64,000 bases of DNA, taken from NCBI GenBank assembly GCA_027422505.1, contig JAPQWV010000002.1, forward strand, positions 21,522,001 through 21,586,000. Direction: 5' to 3'. Positions 1 through 11,230 of the stretch are shown here, piece after piece. A program made the position numbers and the translations under genes. Position 1 is the first letter of the stretch, and each line of letters starts with the position of its first letter. The notes beneath the pieces are model-generated. The model was not told where the DNA came from, ran no database searches, and was given only the letters and a program-made list of their open reading frames with translations. The DNA is from Craterostigma plantagineum. Its lineage: Eukaryota; Streptophyta; Magnoliopsida; Lamiales; Linderniaceae.

Positions 1-91
1 TCTCTCGCGTTCTTCGATCAAAGGTTTTCGATCGAACTTCAATCTTCATCATTCTAATTGATTTCCTTAGAATTCATGCCTAGGATTAATT

Positions 92-240
92 ATGTTGACA
101 AACGAGGACCTAACATTTTTAATAACCGAATACCGAACCAAATTTTTCGGTTCGGTTCGGTTTTGTACCGTATTTTCGGTATTTCGGTTATTCGGCTCGG
201 TTAACCGAATAACACACACCCTAGGCCGTGACGAGCAGCC
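92..240. repeat. CCGAA/TTCGG-rich imperfect palindrome
   Basis: A cluster of alternating CCGAA and TTCGG words (CCGAATACCGAACC, then CGGTTCGGTTCGGTT, then GGTTAACCGAATAAC) can fold back on itself. Such subterminal palindromes are typical of small non-autonomous DNA transposons, but I cannot define element ends or a target duplication. The short reading frame across it has no recognisable protein. Confidence 0.4.
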
Positions 241-1780
241 AAAGCTGGCCTATTACTTGTCACGGCCTTGCAAGAAGCCGTGAACCGACAGTTTCTGGTC
301 AAATTTGATCCAAATCAAATCCAATTTCGATCTTTGTTCTTTGTTAGACTTGTGGGACAATGTCTAGTCATTAAATGATACAATACAAAGGAAGCAAACA
401 AGGTATGAGTCATATATGACAGATTTAGATTAATTATGATTAAAGTCAATTTCAAAGGTTGGAAGTTGATTTAATCTATATTACTTTGAGTAATTTTGTC
501 CATTACTCAGTTTAGTCTTTCTCACACTAAGCTTTGAGTTTATAGAGAGAAGAAAGATCATTTGGGATTGTTCTTGAGAAAATCCTTGAGAGTGAGAAAA
601 TCACACACGCATACACATCTCTACACAAACATTCTTCACTTCCTCTAGCCATTCTTGGGGAGGTGCAGTCTGCGGCACATCACGGGGTCGGCGTGACTCT
701 CTTCGGCCCAGTTCGTAAACTACGGGAGCGAAGGATCTTCGCGACGAGGGTACGATCCTTATACCTTATACGTGTCTACACGTGTTTTTCTTTATTTAAC
801 CGAGTATCCTGGAGAATCCATATGGGGAACTCGGGAAAAATTTTTAAATTCCGCTGCATCCTGGGTGAGGCCTCGGGTCACCCGGGGTTTACCAACAATC
901 CGGGGACGTGGCGTCTCCGGGACACACCGGGTAACCCAACACTATCAACCCCGTAGGGGCCCATGCATGGGACTCTGTAACTGAAGATATATATATTTTT
1001 TTCTTTTGTGCCTGTACAGACTCTGTCATCTCCCGATTTGTAGGGCCGTAACCATAATATCCCCCATTTGTAGGGATATAAACGTAGAATGTAGTCCGAA
1101 GCCGTAGCAGTCATAACAGTTTATCCTTTCGTTTCATATATGTATGCAATACTATTCATGCAACCTTGTTTGATACTATTACACGTAACTCAACTATCGC
1201 ACGTAAGCATGCTGTAGCCATTAAATCAAGTCCATTACATATTTCACAAAAATCACGTCGTAGCTATACAATTCAAGTTAATTCCTTATAGAACGTAAGT
1301 TACGAAGTCATCAATCATTCAATTCACATAAAGCACGTAGAACGAACCTTTAACCTTGCATGAGATATATATTCAATATACTAACCAGTCGCACATATCA
1401 CATGGCATTACATCGTATCCACATAGATCACGTAAATTTCATATAATACGTCGATCAAGAAACCTTCGATCAATCAGCTCAAATAAAGCATATAGAAACG
1501 GAACACATGTTGCATATCATACTCACAGTATGGTTTAAAACCTCGTCAATAATCGACTCTGTTCTTGCCTTTTCAAATTCTGACCTATAGAAATATTATT
1601 TTCGATAAATAGGAGATCCCTAAAAATAACGTGTATGTCGTGATATGCATGCTCTATTATGCATGATGTAATTTGTATCTGTAGTATTTTTAACTTTCTG
1701 TCTATTAATTATAATAAACTAGACTCTCTGCCTGAAAATTTATATTTAAATCAGTATCAAATGTATGCATTTCTAATTTT
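241..1780. other. Intergenic, LTR-like sequence without a gene
   Basis: No coding region is recognisable. The part around 480-780 has the texture of a retrotransposon LTR and leader (purine-rich stretch with GAGA runs, then a GC-rich segment). The part around 1020-1530 resembles, in word usage only, the AT-rich interior of the large gypsy LTRs at 30.4 and 35.2 kb. No LTR ends, primer site or duplication were found, so this stays an impression. Confidence 0.3.
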
Positions 1781-1889
1781 CCCTAAGTGCTGAATACTCC
1801 ATATTTCGGAAATGTGCTAAATTGTCGCGATCCTGTTAAATATCGAAAATCTGTCTTAAAAATCTTTTTTTTTCTCACTTGCGTAAATC

Positions 1890-2175
1890 CAAACCTTCCA
1901 AAACTTTTCAACCTTCCACTTCAACCTTCCACTTCAACCATTCACTTCAACCTTCCAACCTTTCAACCTTCCACTTCAACCTTCCACTTCAACCTTCCAA
2001 CCTTTCAACCTTGCACTTCAACCTTCCACTTCAACTTTTCACTTCAACCTTTCACTTCAACCTTCCACTTCAACCTTCCAACCTTTCAAACTTTCACTTC
2101 AACCTTCCACTTCAACCTTCCAACCTTCCAACCTCATTGCAACCTTCCACTTCAACCTTTCACTTCAGTCAAACG
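1890..2175. repeat. TTCAACCTTCCAC minisatellite
   Basis: About 280 bp built from CTTCAACCTTCCA-type units of 12-15 bp, with variants such as TTTCAACC and CCAACCTT. One strand is almost free of G. It makes two overlapping spurious reading frames of repetitive Ser/Thr/Phe/Gln/Pro composition, which I do not call genes. Confidence 0.9.
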
Positions 2176-3999
2176 TTTCAAACCCTTTAAAAAAAACACT
2201 ATTTCTTCCAAAATCATAACAACATGCGATCAAATGCTAAATTCTCCAGAACATTAAGAACTTCATAAAAACTCCAAATAATGTTCAAACTTTCAAAAAT
2301 CAGAGACTATTTAAAACACAAATTTAAACAACTTTGGTGCTTGATGAACATCCTAACATACTTAATTATAAATTAAACACATATAAATCAAAGTAAAAAG
2401 TCATACGCCTTCGAGCTTACTTGTTATAATAAATAAATAATTAACATTGATGTCTCTATAATGTCTATCTTAACTTTAGCAATCATTCATCTTATTTTCT
2501 TATTATATTTATTTTTCCTCTCATGTCAAGTTTTTGTTATTACACCTACGAGAGCTTATCAAGTTGGAAAACTTGTATTACATAAAAATTGCACACGCAC
2601 ACGCACACATATATATACATCGAAGACTTCTTTGACTTTAGTATACCATCGAAAATTTCTTACCAAATACATTTTACTTCTAATTTTCGTAATTTTCTCT
2701 TTCGAGAATCATAATTCTCGTAACATCTCCTTTCTGACTATCGAGAATCTCTTCAATTTAAGTTTCTAATTTCGAATCCTTCTATCGAAAATCTACTTTT
2801 CTATGCCCAGTTAAGAATCATAAATCTCGAAACACTATATTTCGAGAATCCAGCTTTTATAATACATATTCATTCGAAAATCCTAACTTTTAATACCTTA
2901 GTCCAAATATTATTATTCTATCTGCATATACCATAAAATTAATTATCCACATGTATGAATTCATGTAAATGCGTGGAATAATATAAGGTTTTTGGTTTCG
3001 CTTCCTGACAACCATATAACATTTTCAGACAGCCAAGATTCGTCAATCTGGTCAATTTCTTGCAAAATGAGATCTTGAAGTACACGACCATTCACATTGC
3101 AGGGTACACTGTGTGCCCGATTTAAGATTGAAGTGATTTTAATTGGAATTCTTAGAGTAGCCATGAAGTGAATTACAGCCACCATATTTTAGTTTTTCCC
3201 TTCCAAATAATGTTGAGCCCATATCCCTTTAATGAAAATTTGAACTGGTGAGAATAGGTTGTCTCCATTATTTCAAAATCATTTGAAAAATATTAACTCA
3301 ATTTTCAAATACTTGCAAACCTAAAAAAATAGAGCAATTATTGAATAATAATAATATATTTGACTGGCATGATTAACTTGAGCGACAGTATGGTTTACCA
3401 GGAACATGAACACCAGTTGTCCAAGTAACTGTGAGATTGTTCAATTTTTAGTTTTCGTTGATTTAAGTAACTAATAAAACAATAGTAAAAGCATGTTTTA
3501 ATCATGATTATTATTTTATTTAATCACGTGCTAGTGTAAGTTAGATTACGTTTATTTTCATTTTATTTATTTCTTTAATTAATATATTCGGATAAAAAAT
3601 TAAACATGAGTTTGGTAAAATATAATTATTAACAAATTTTACGTTAGTTTAAGATAATATTACTGAAATTTTGTAGTTTTTTTCTATTTTGTGGTAGAAA
3701 TGAAAATAATGATAATTAGAATTCTCAATATAACATTATTTACCGAAAAGTTGATTAGTTTCGTAACAGTCATAAAAACTCAACTAGTATTATAATTTAA
3801 TTCTCAAAATAACACTATTTACTTAAGGGTAATTCTATTGGCACCATTTTTTCTATTTGCACCCCTCATTAATATGCAGAGTAAAAATTAAGTATTTACC
3901 AATTACATAGCCCATATAAAAGGAAAAAAAGAATTTAATGTTAATAATTTAAGCAATATGGTAAAGTAATATTAATTAAATACTTGCCAATTAAAAAAG
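2176..3999. other. AT-rich intergenic DNA
   Basis: No gene recognised. Around 2690-2880 the word TCGAGAATC and its relatives recur many times, recalling the TCTCGACAT words inside the gypsy LTRs at 30-38 kb. A 74-codon minus-strand frame at 2961-3185 matches no family I know. Confidence 0.4.
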
Positions 4000-4105
4000 A
4001 CAATTTTTTCCATCCGGCAGGCATGGCAAAGGAAGGCCGGCCCCGCCCCGCCCTACTGGCGGGTAGCGGGCCTGGGGGCCCGGCCCGTCCTATAAATGAA
4101 AAAAT

Positions 4106-4146
<41 letters not shown>

Positions 4147-4640
4147 AAAAACATTAAAATAAACGAATGAAGTTGAATTACTCCTAGTCAAATTTAAATC
4201 TTTAATAAAAATTATTTTGTTATAAATTTGACTAAATTATAAATTGGATCTCAAAATATAAAAACCTATATAATTCATTTATATATTAAATTTTAAAAAA
4301 AATATATATTTTATGAAATTTGGCGGGCCTGCCGCGGCCCGCCCTCTAGCGGGCCTGAGAAATGGCAGTCCGCCCCGCCCTACTGGCGGGTAGAAGGCCT
4401 GGTGGGCCCGGCCCGTCCTAAATAAATAAAATGAAAAACTATATACAAAACATTAAAATAACTAATGAAGTTGAATTACTCCTAATCAATTTAAATTCTT
4501 TAATAAAAATTTATTTATGTTATTAAATTTGATTAAATGAAAAATTGGATCTCAATAAATATAAAAAACCTATATAATTCATTTATATATTAATTTTTTT
4601 ATAAAAAATTTGATATTTGGCTGGCCTGCCTGCGGCCCGC
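4000..4640. repeat. Tandemly duplicated GC-rich/AT-rich module
   Basis: Two diverged copies of a module of about 300 bp. Each has a GC-rich head (ggCCCGCCCTACTGGCGGGTAG and CCCGGCCCGTCCTA words, near 4045-4090 and 4365-4418) followed by a similar AT-rich body containing AATGAAGTTGAATTACTCCT. A third partial head lies at 4618-4650. The first copy carries an (AT)n run at 4109-4141. GC heads in an AT-rich setting suggest a non-autonomous transposon, but its ends are not defined. Confidence 0.7.
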
Positions 4641-4723
4641 GCCGGCTTACCCGCATAGGCGAATATAGGGGGTGTGAAGAATATATGTGAGGGGTATCTT
4701 CGGTAGTTCATAGAAGTCGATTA

Positions 4724-4724
<1 letters not shown>

Positions 4725-4759
<35 letters not shown>
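4725..4759. repeat. (TA)n microsatellite
   Basis: Uninterrupted TA dinucleotide run of about 35 bp between AT-rich sequences. Similar runs occur in this window at 4109, 29539, 30289, 32000 and 36803. Confidence 0.95.
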
Positions 4760-4763
<4 letters not shown>

Positions 4764-5049
4764 TGTATACGTGACGTATCTATATCAATCCTTCTGTTAA
4801 TCAATAAAAGAATATATTTTTTAAGAACTCGCCTCAATATCTTATAAAGATAATTAAATATTTTCGATATCCGAAAATATAAGATATGCATATCATTTTA
4901 ATCGTCGCGAAACAAACAATAAATTAGATGCATTTATTGTTTTTATTATGTAAAATTACATGTGATAACGATGATATTATGATTTGGTGGATTATATAAT
5001 TAATAAATATAAAATAAGTTAAAATTAAAAAAAAAAAAAAAAGAAAAAG

Positions 5050-5161
5050 AGTAACTCGTCACTTGGGATGACGAGTTACTTGAAATGCCATGTCAGCCCA
5101 CCGTGGACAAGTAACTCGTATTCCCAAGATACGAGTTAGTAACTCGTCACTTGGGATGACG
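5050..5161. repeat. Hairpin cluster with complementary loops
   Basis: Hairpin 1 has arms 5050-5061 (AGTAACTCGTCA) and 5069-5080, a perfect 12-bp stem with loop CTTGGGA. Hairpin 2 has arms 5112-5121 (TAACTCGTAT) and 5129-5138, a perfect 10-bp stem with loop TCCCAAG, the exact reverse complement of loop 1. A third copy of arm 1 plus its loop follows at 5138-5156 with only 5 bp of the return arm. There is no coding sequence nearby. Confidence 0.9.
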
Positions 5162-5551
5162 AAAATGTCTGTTTTATTAATGATTTTCATTTGTTGTTTA
5201 TTTTGTTAATGGTTGACTTTTTTTAATTATTTAATTAAAAACCCGGGGGGTGTAGGGGATGTGAATAGTAGGACCATTTACTTACTGTCATCAAAATAGA
5301 CCAAATACAGCTGCGAATCGTTCAATCAAACATGTAGGTGATGGAGTGAACACAAATTACACAATCATCTAATTCTAAACTGCTCTTAGAAAACTAACCG
5401 CATTCATCAGAATCCTATTTCATTGCAAGGACAAAAAATCAAGGGGGAAAAACGGATAAATCAGTCGAATAATGTCAAATAACTCTTATTATCGAATGAT
5501 TTAACAGAAAACAGCATAACTACCGCACAGATTGAAGGAACTAGAGAACGA

Positions 5552-6115
5552 TGAGGCTAAAAGCATTTCCAACCGAACACCAAAACCCATAATTTGAGGT
5601 AAATTTACTCGAAGCGAACACCAAAACTGAACGCAAAATGCATTTCACACACTCTCTCTCCTCAAAAGAACGCATCTATGCGTTTGATATAGTTATTTGC
5701 GATTTATATTTGTTAATTGCACTGAAATACTTTATTTTTCCATCTTTATCTCATTACCATGTGTCAGAAGAAAATAGAACCAGATGTTAATAAATGATGA
5801 AAAGACATCACTGTTGTGAGCTTAGTTTGTGACCAATATGCTTCTCTCTCTTCCTCTCACATTAATCGATACGTGTATAATGATATTTTTACTTTTATTA
5901 ACTTTTTGTGATTAAATATAAAATAATATTTGTAGTCTAATTTGTGAAATTATAAAATATGTGGGTAAATATGTAACAAATGGTGTGGAAGTGACTATTA
6001 CAAAATAGTCTTTTGAATTTGAGAATAAGTTGAATAGTTGGAGAAGAATTGCTGCATTTTGAGTTTGAGTATGCGTTTGAGTTTGAGAATGTGTTTCTCG
6101 GTTGGAGATGGTCTA
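5552..6115. mobile_element. Candidate MITE with CCAACCGA-type inverted ends
   Basis: The left end (GCATTTCCAACCGA near 5561) matches, inverted, the right end (TCGGTTGGAGATGG near 6093). This is the common plant MITE terminus of the ATCTCCAACC type. The interior is AT-rich and non-coding. I could not fix exact termini or a target duplication. Confidence 0.4.
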
Positions 6116-6489
6116 ATAAAAATTGGACAAAAGTTACCACTGGCTTTATCACGCGATCCAGCGCAGCCCATGTTGCGATTTATCAACTTCAAGATCTCAT
6201 TTTGCAATAAACAAATAACAATCACAAAGCTCATTTTGCGATTTAACTCCAATGGACATTCAAAACCGTTTACAGCTGCCAAATCACTGCTTTCCCTTTC
6301 TCGCTTCCCCATAATTTTATTTTTCATTTCAATTTTGGTAATCCTTTAATTAAATTCGCTAAAACCCTTCTTCCCCGCTATCGATCTGTCGCAAAATTTC
6401 GCGATTCCCGTGGAAGTTTTTGGCTATACAACCGATTCGGCAGTATTCCTTTTCGCGCCGAGGAGATTGAATTGTGGGAAATCGCAGCC

Positions 6490-6581
6490 ATGAATGTCTT
6501 CAGATTCGCCGGTGTGACATGTTTCATCTTTCAGCATTATGGTGCTCCTCCTCGAAATCTATTCCACTAAGTCATGTTCAG
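6490..6581 (+). pseudogene. ERD2: Broken first exon of an ERD2/KDEL-receptor-like gene
   Basis: The frame opens MNVFRFAG, the usual N-terminus of plant ERD2, the membrane receptor that returns K/HDEL proteins from Golgi to ER. After a small indel region (an apparent +2 near 6512 and -1 near 6530) a second frame gives FSIMVLLLEIYSTKSCSG and stops at a GT donor (6582), where ERD2 exon 1 normally ends. About 100 bp of plausible 5' leader precedes it. Only about 115 bp separate the exon from retrotransposon A, and I see no later exons before or after that element. Read straight, the frame stops within 30 codons. Seen: the two peptide pieces and the donor. Inferred: a gene relic. An annotation or assembly error of a few bases is the alternative. 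Confidence 0.55.
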
Positions 6582-6695
6582 GTTTCTCGTTATTCCCTCT
6601 ACGCATTTCGTTTCTAGTTTCTGTATTTGAGGTTTTGTGCTTCAGCTTCCGTGCGGGGGTATGATTGACTAAGATTCAGTGCCCTCGAATTTGAT

Positions 6696-7680
6696 CGTTA
6701 AGATCGGTTTACGCGTTTAGAGGGGGTGAATAAACGCTTGACGCTTTTTGGTAGTTAACCGGTTATGGCTAATACATGAACTTGATATCTTTCTAAGTGT
6801 GATTTGTGCGGAAGCAAGTCGGTCGGTTTTAAACCAATACCGATGATAGACGTGATCTGTTAGTGTGTGTGTGTGAAGAAAACACCAGTTTGTTTCTGGA
6901 AGTTCGGAGTCAAATCTCCTAGGTCTCCCCTTCTTCCCCGCAAGGAAGGTTCACTAGACTTCAGTTATACACTCACTGTACAACCTACCCAGCTGCCCTC
7001 AGCTTTATCTAGTGAATCACCTAGGCTGTCGTATAATACAATCCACCTACTTCAACAGCTTTTTGCAGTCCGTCGGAAAAACAACTCACTTACTTAACCA
7101 AACTAGTTTTCGTACAGTGCGGACAACACTTTCTAATTTTCTTCCCCTAGAGAGGTTTGAATCTTATCTTTGATTTCCCGTGGTAGAGTGTCGTATTTCT
7201 TCAGTGCCTCTTCTCTGATATATATAGCTGATCCTTGTTGAAGAAGGCCGTTGTGAGATAGCTCCTTGTACCGAACAATGCATTAAATGCATTTTACCCA
7301 AAACGGGTACTGTCCGGTCATCATAGCAGTTCGCGCTGTGCCATTTGCTTTTTCCTTTTTAAGCTTAGCTGGACTTCAACTTGGCTCCTCCTGGCAGCCT
7401 TGCATTAAATACTTTTAGCAAAAGTCTTCAACATCCCGCCTTGAATGGTTTTGAATCTTCGTCCACGTGACAGGTCCGGTATCTGTACTCCGATCTTGGC
7501 ACTTGTCAGGTCCGGTATCTATACTCCGGTATTGGCACTTGTAAGGTCCGGTATCTGGCGCGCTTGTGAACTGCTCACCGGTATCCGATTTTAAGTCTTC
7601 GTTTAACCGGTATACTCAGTCAAGTTTGGACAACCACCAAAACTGTTTAATCTGAATTCTTCAATTCATGATTCTTAACA
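6696..7680 (-). repeat. 3' LTR of copia A
   Basis: About 985 bp, clearly homologous to the right LTR over its whole length (shared segments include AAGGAAGGTTCACTA and the CAGGTCCGGTATCTG tandem words). The outer end reads CGTTAAGATC where the other copy has TGTTAAGATC, so the terminal TG/CA is mutated here. The inner end is TTCTTAACA followed by the PPT. Confidence 0.85.
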
Positions 7681-7697
7681 ATTTCCCCCTTTTTGGT

Positions 7698-9439
7698 GAT
7701 TGTCAAAACTCAACGAAGCAGAAAGGTATTTATTATATCAAAGGAAGTTTGATACATAAACTACCGATCTATTGCAACCGTTGTTAGCCTATCTATTCCT
7801 TAGATATGCCACAGTTCTTCGATCTTTCGGTTGTTGGCATCTTCCAGTCTTTTGATATACGGGTTTGCCATAGTTCTTCGATCTTTCGGTTGTTGGCATC
7901 CCCGGTCTCTCTGGTATGTCCGGTATGCCTGCTGCTTCGTCTAAGTACTGCCATCTGCCCTTTCTCCTGAACTGGCAGTACTCTTTGCCCTTTTTGATAA
8001 TCACACGTCCGGTATGAGGGAAGGTAGTCATTGTGTGAGAGAGTCATCATTACAGTTGTTCTCTCATCGTAACGCACGATGAGATCGGAAGCTCTGTTGT
8101 TGTATTGGCGATTCTTAACAGAAGATCACTCAGCCTCGACGAAACTCTGGAAGGTCTGCAGAAATCTTCTTCTGACCCGCTCAGTTTTAGCAGCTCTTAG
8201 AGCTACGGTAACCCATGAACCCACGCCTTGTCGAGGGTTTCTTCGGGGAATCAGATGTTGCGGCGAGGAGATCCTTCACTTGTTCCCTCATTGGAAAACG
8301 CAAGAAATCTGATAGGAGCTGAGGGACACCGTCTGGCATGGCATTCAATCCCCGGTATCCACTTACCAGCTCCAGTTCCGTTTCTTTGTGGGTTCTCAGC
8401 CTTTTCTCCACCAAGAAACTGGGACGGGCGCCATCTTCTCCTTTGGGTCCTTGTAGTGCCAGGATGCCTTGCCCAGTCCGCGGCATCTTCTTTTCAGCTA
8501 CTACTCCGTGTGAGAAACTAAAGACTGGGTGCATCTTTTCCAACTCGTCCAGTCCACAGAGGAGTTTCTTAGAGCTAGCCTTCTGTGCCGCCAGACTTGT
8601 TTTAGTATCCTTACTGGTCCGAAACAGCATCTTTACGTCTTTGTTGGACCGCCAAGAGGTCTTTGTATACCCTAATTGGTCGTTTCCATCCAATGTGGTG
8701 TCAACACTGCTTTGAGGTGGTTGGATAAGAAAACCGGATTTTGACTAGTTAGGCTTTTTCTGGTTGTGAGGCTTATTCTGACTAAGGGTGGTGAATGTCT
8801 CGGAAATTTAGACATTGTGAACTTAGTCGGTTGTGAGCTGATGGATTTTGAAAGAGGATGCGGGTTCCTTCTATAGTCGAGAAATTTCTGTCGAGTTGTG
8901 TCACGGGTGTACAGTAGTTCAGACCACCCTTATTTCTTCAGTGCGTCGGAACTTTATGTCTTGTCTGGTGGCAGAGATTCGTTGATGACAAGACTATTCA
9001 CGCACTCAGATAACCTGCAAGCTCAAAGCCATCTGTACCAAGACATCAATATGTGCAGTGATGAAGCACAATAATCGAAAAAGTTCGGTCTTCATCCGGC
9101 CAGTGAGGGATATATATATATATATATCCACTGGTTAGAAGATAGTGTCGGTTTCAGAAGGAACCCGGTATCAGACTTGTATAGCTCTGTTTAAAACAAT
9201 ATGGAACTCATATGTTTATATTTCTCAGTGTATACTGACTTATGCCGATTTTAGATGAAACCAACTGGGATAAGTGTATAGGCCGGAACTATGAAGATGT
9301 GACCATTTTAAAGAGAATGGCTTTGCACTCAAATCATCTATATGCATCGATTTTTGTAATGAATTTGATATAACTTCGTTTCCCCTGACTTCATGCTAGG
9401 ACCTTTAAGGTAAGTCAATATGTCCTAAAAGCACTTAGA
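7698..9439. other. 3' untranslated region of copia A
   Basis: About 1.7 kb between the RNase H remnant and the PPT. Several minus-strand frames exist (for example 8187-8693, 168 codons), but none resembles a known protein, including envelope-like proteins. The segment 9094-9300 is homologous to 55211-55440 in element C. A short (TA)n run lies at 9113-9128. Confidence 0.5.
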
Positions 9440-9843
9440 AAGAGGATAGACTTAGCTTTGAGGAGCGGTTTAGTGTAGATGTCTGTCGTTTGCCAGTTTG
9501 TCGAGTTGTCATCCAGTCTCTCCTTCTTGATCGCACGACTTCTGATGATTTTGAATGGAGTACCGGTCTTGTGATTTCGATTCTTTCACTCTATTTCCCC
9601 CAAATCTGTGTTGAATGTTGACCCTGTCTCGCGTGTCGTCCAATGTATTGGCTTCTCGAGGGATAGAGCAGCTTCTGCATATCCAAATTTTGATTTTCTA
9701 AGTATCTCCTTGCTGATCCATGTTTGCTGGTTCTTTGGTTGGATTGGCTTCTGATTGCTCCTGTCCTTTGGTTGACACGTTTCCTCGTTATGAGAGCAGT
9801 AACTTCCTGCCAGTCTGGGTTCGGCTTTTGTTGTTATGGCCAC
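9440..9843 (-). pseudogene. RNase H remnant of copia A
   Basis: Reading minus, a degraded version of the copia RNase H signature (AEAEYLAAGSCC in intact relatives) appears as KAEPRLAGSYCSH near 9765-9835. Further downstream lies sequence aligned by position to the C-terminal RNase H of element C. Multiple stops; non-functional. Confidence 0.45.
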
Positions 9844-11230
9844 TTAAGCTTGTTCGATTTTGAAAGCTGACTGGTCATCAAAGTATTGGTATGTACTGAT
9901 GCTTTGGTCCATCTTGCAACTGGTGAGAAGGTTTCTTAGTCGATCCCTTCCATCCGTTCTTTGTCGGTCACCCTTTGACCCGGTGTTGGAATTGGTTTCC
10001 AAAATTTAGCTGTGCTCAAACTGGTTCAATTCTTGCTTGACTTTCATCCAAGTTATTCTCTAATGCCTTGATCCTTGAGAGTTTGAGACAACAACATGAA
10101 CAAGTATGTTGACTAGCATCTTATCCTTATTTCACACTAAAATCTCTGATGAATTCCCTAAGATGGTTGAGCTTAGTTCAGTTTCTTTTGATGAATTCCC
10201 CCTCAGACTATACCTCCATCTGGAGCTTCAGTCAGTTGCTAAGCCGGTTGCCTTTATTACACATGAATTCCTTAAGCTTGGAGATTTTTCTACTAGGTTC
10301 CCTGCATTGCGCCTCCGGAAGATAGTTTTGTCTTCTGAGGGTGCCTCTGCCTTGCGTAGTTCCATTTTGGGGTGTTCCCCCTTAGTTCTCTGATGTGAGT
10401 TGCTTTGTGTTACAGCGTGCCGGTTTCCTCTGGATAGGTGTTTCAACATGCTTTTGAGACCGGTTGATCCCTTTATTGCTCGAACCTCCCAGGATAGAAC
10501 TTCTTCACTGGTTCCTTGACTGACTGATGTTGCTTAGAGTTTGATCATTGGTCTTGCTCTTTCAGTCGTCCGGTTCTCTTCCTTAGCTGCACCATTTCCT
10601 GAACTGGTCTGCCAGTAGGTGACTCACGGCGTCCGCCATGGTCCTCAAAATATGATATTAGTGCTAAGTTGGGAGGTTCCGTTTTTACCTAGTTTCCCCC
10701 TATGCTTACTATTGAGAATAATTGGTGAAGGTAGATCAAGAAATAGGTTACTCCTAATCGAGTATGAGACAACTTTTAGAGTTTTAAGTAATTCAATCTT
10801 TTTGTATCATAGCCATCTCTTGGACTCAGCGGTAGCCAAACACATTAGACTATAAGCTCTTTCTTATATCAGTTCAGAGTGTTGGTATTGTTGGTTCCTC
10901 GTCCGGTTAGTGTAGTTATGCCTTAGTTTTTAGTGAGACAGTTTAAATATCTCATATCTTTACCTTGGTAGCTATCCCAAAAGGTAAAGATTGTCTTGGC
11001 ACATGGTTTGACGTAAGTGAGAGTTCTTCTCTCCCTTTGTCATGTGCTGACAGCATCTGCTGTCTAGAAATCAGCAAGACTGGTTGAGTTCCTGCGAGCA
11101 TTCCTGCAAGAACAGACAATGTTTTTGGTACCCATGTTGTTTTGGGTCCGGTTAGGGATTAGATCCTTTGGTAACCAGACTTGGATTACCCTAACGTGTC
11201 TACCAGTTACAGGAACAATAAGATATTTGT
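9844..11230. other. Unrecognisable pol interval of copia A
   Basis: By position this should hold protease, integrase and reverse transcriptase. I find no catalytic motif (no integrase DDE context, no YVDD). On the plus strand the words TTCCCCCT, TTCCCCCC or their variants recur near 9595, 10197, 10375 and 10687. In the sense of the element these are AGGGGGAA purine tracts, like the PPT. Confidence 0.45.

Noticed and set aside
1787..2257. 156-codon plus-strand reading frame
   Set aside because: It runs through the TTCAACCTTCCAC minisatellite; the protein is only the repeat translated.
2961..3185. 74-codon minus-strand frame
   Set aside because: It looks somewhat protein-like, but I cannot match it to a family and see no exon partners.
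8187..8693. 168-codon minus-strand frame in copia A, considered as an envelope-like protein
   Set aside because: No signal peptide, membrane segment or resemblance to envelope-like proteins; overlapped by an equally long plus-strand frame; the region is decayed.
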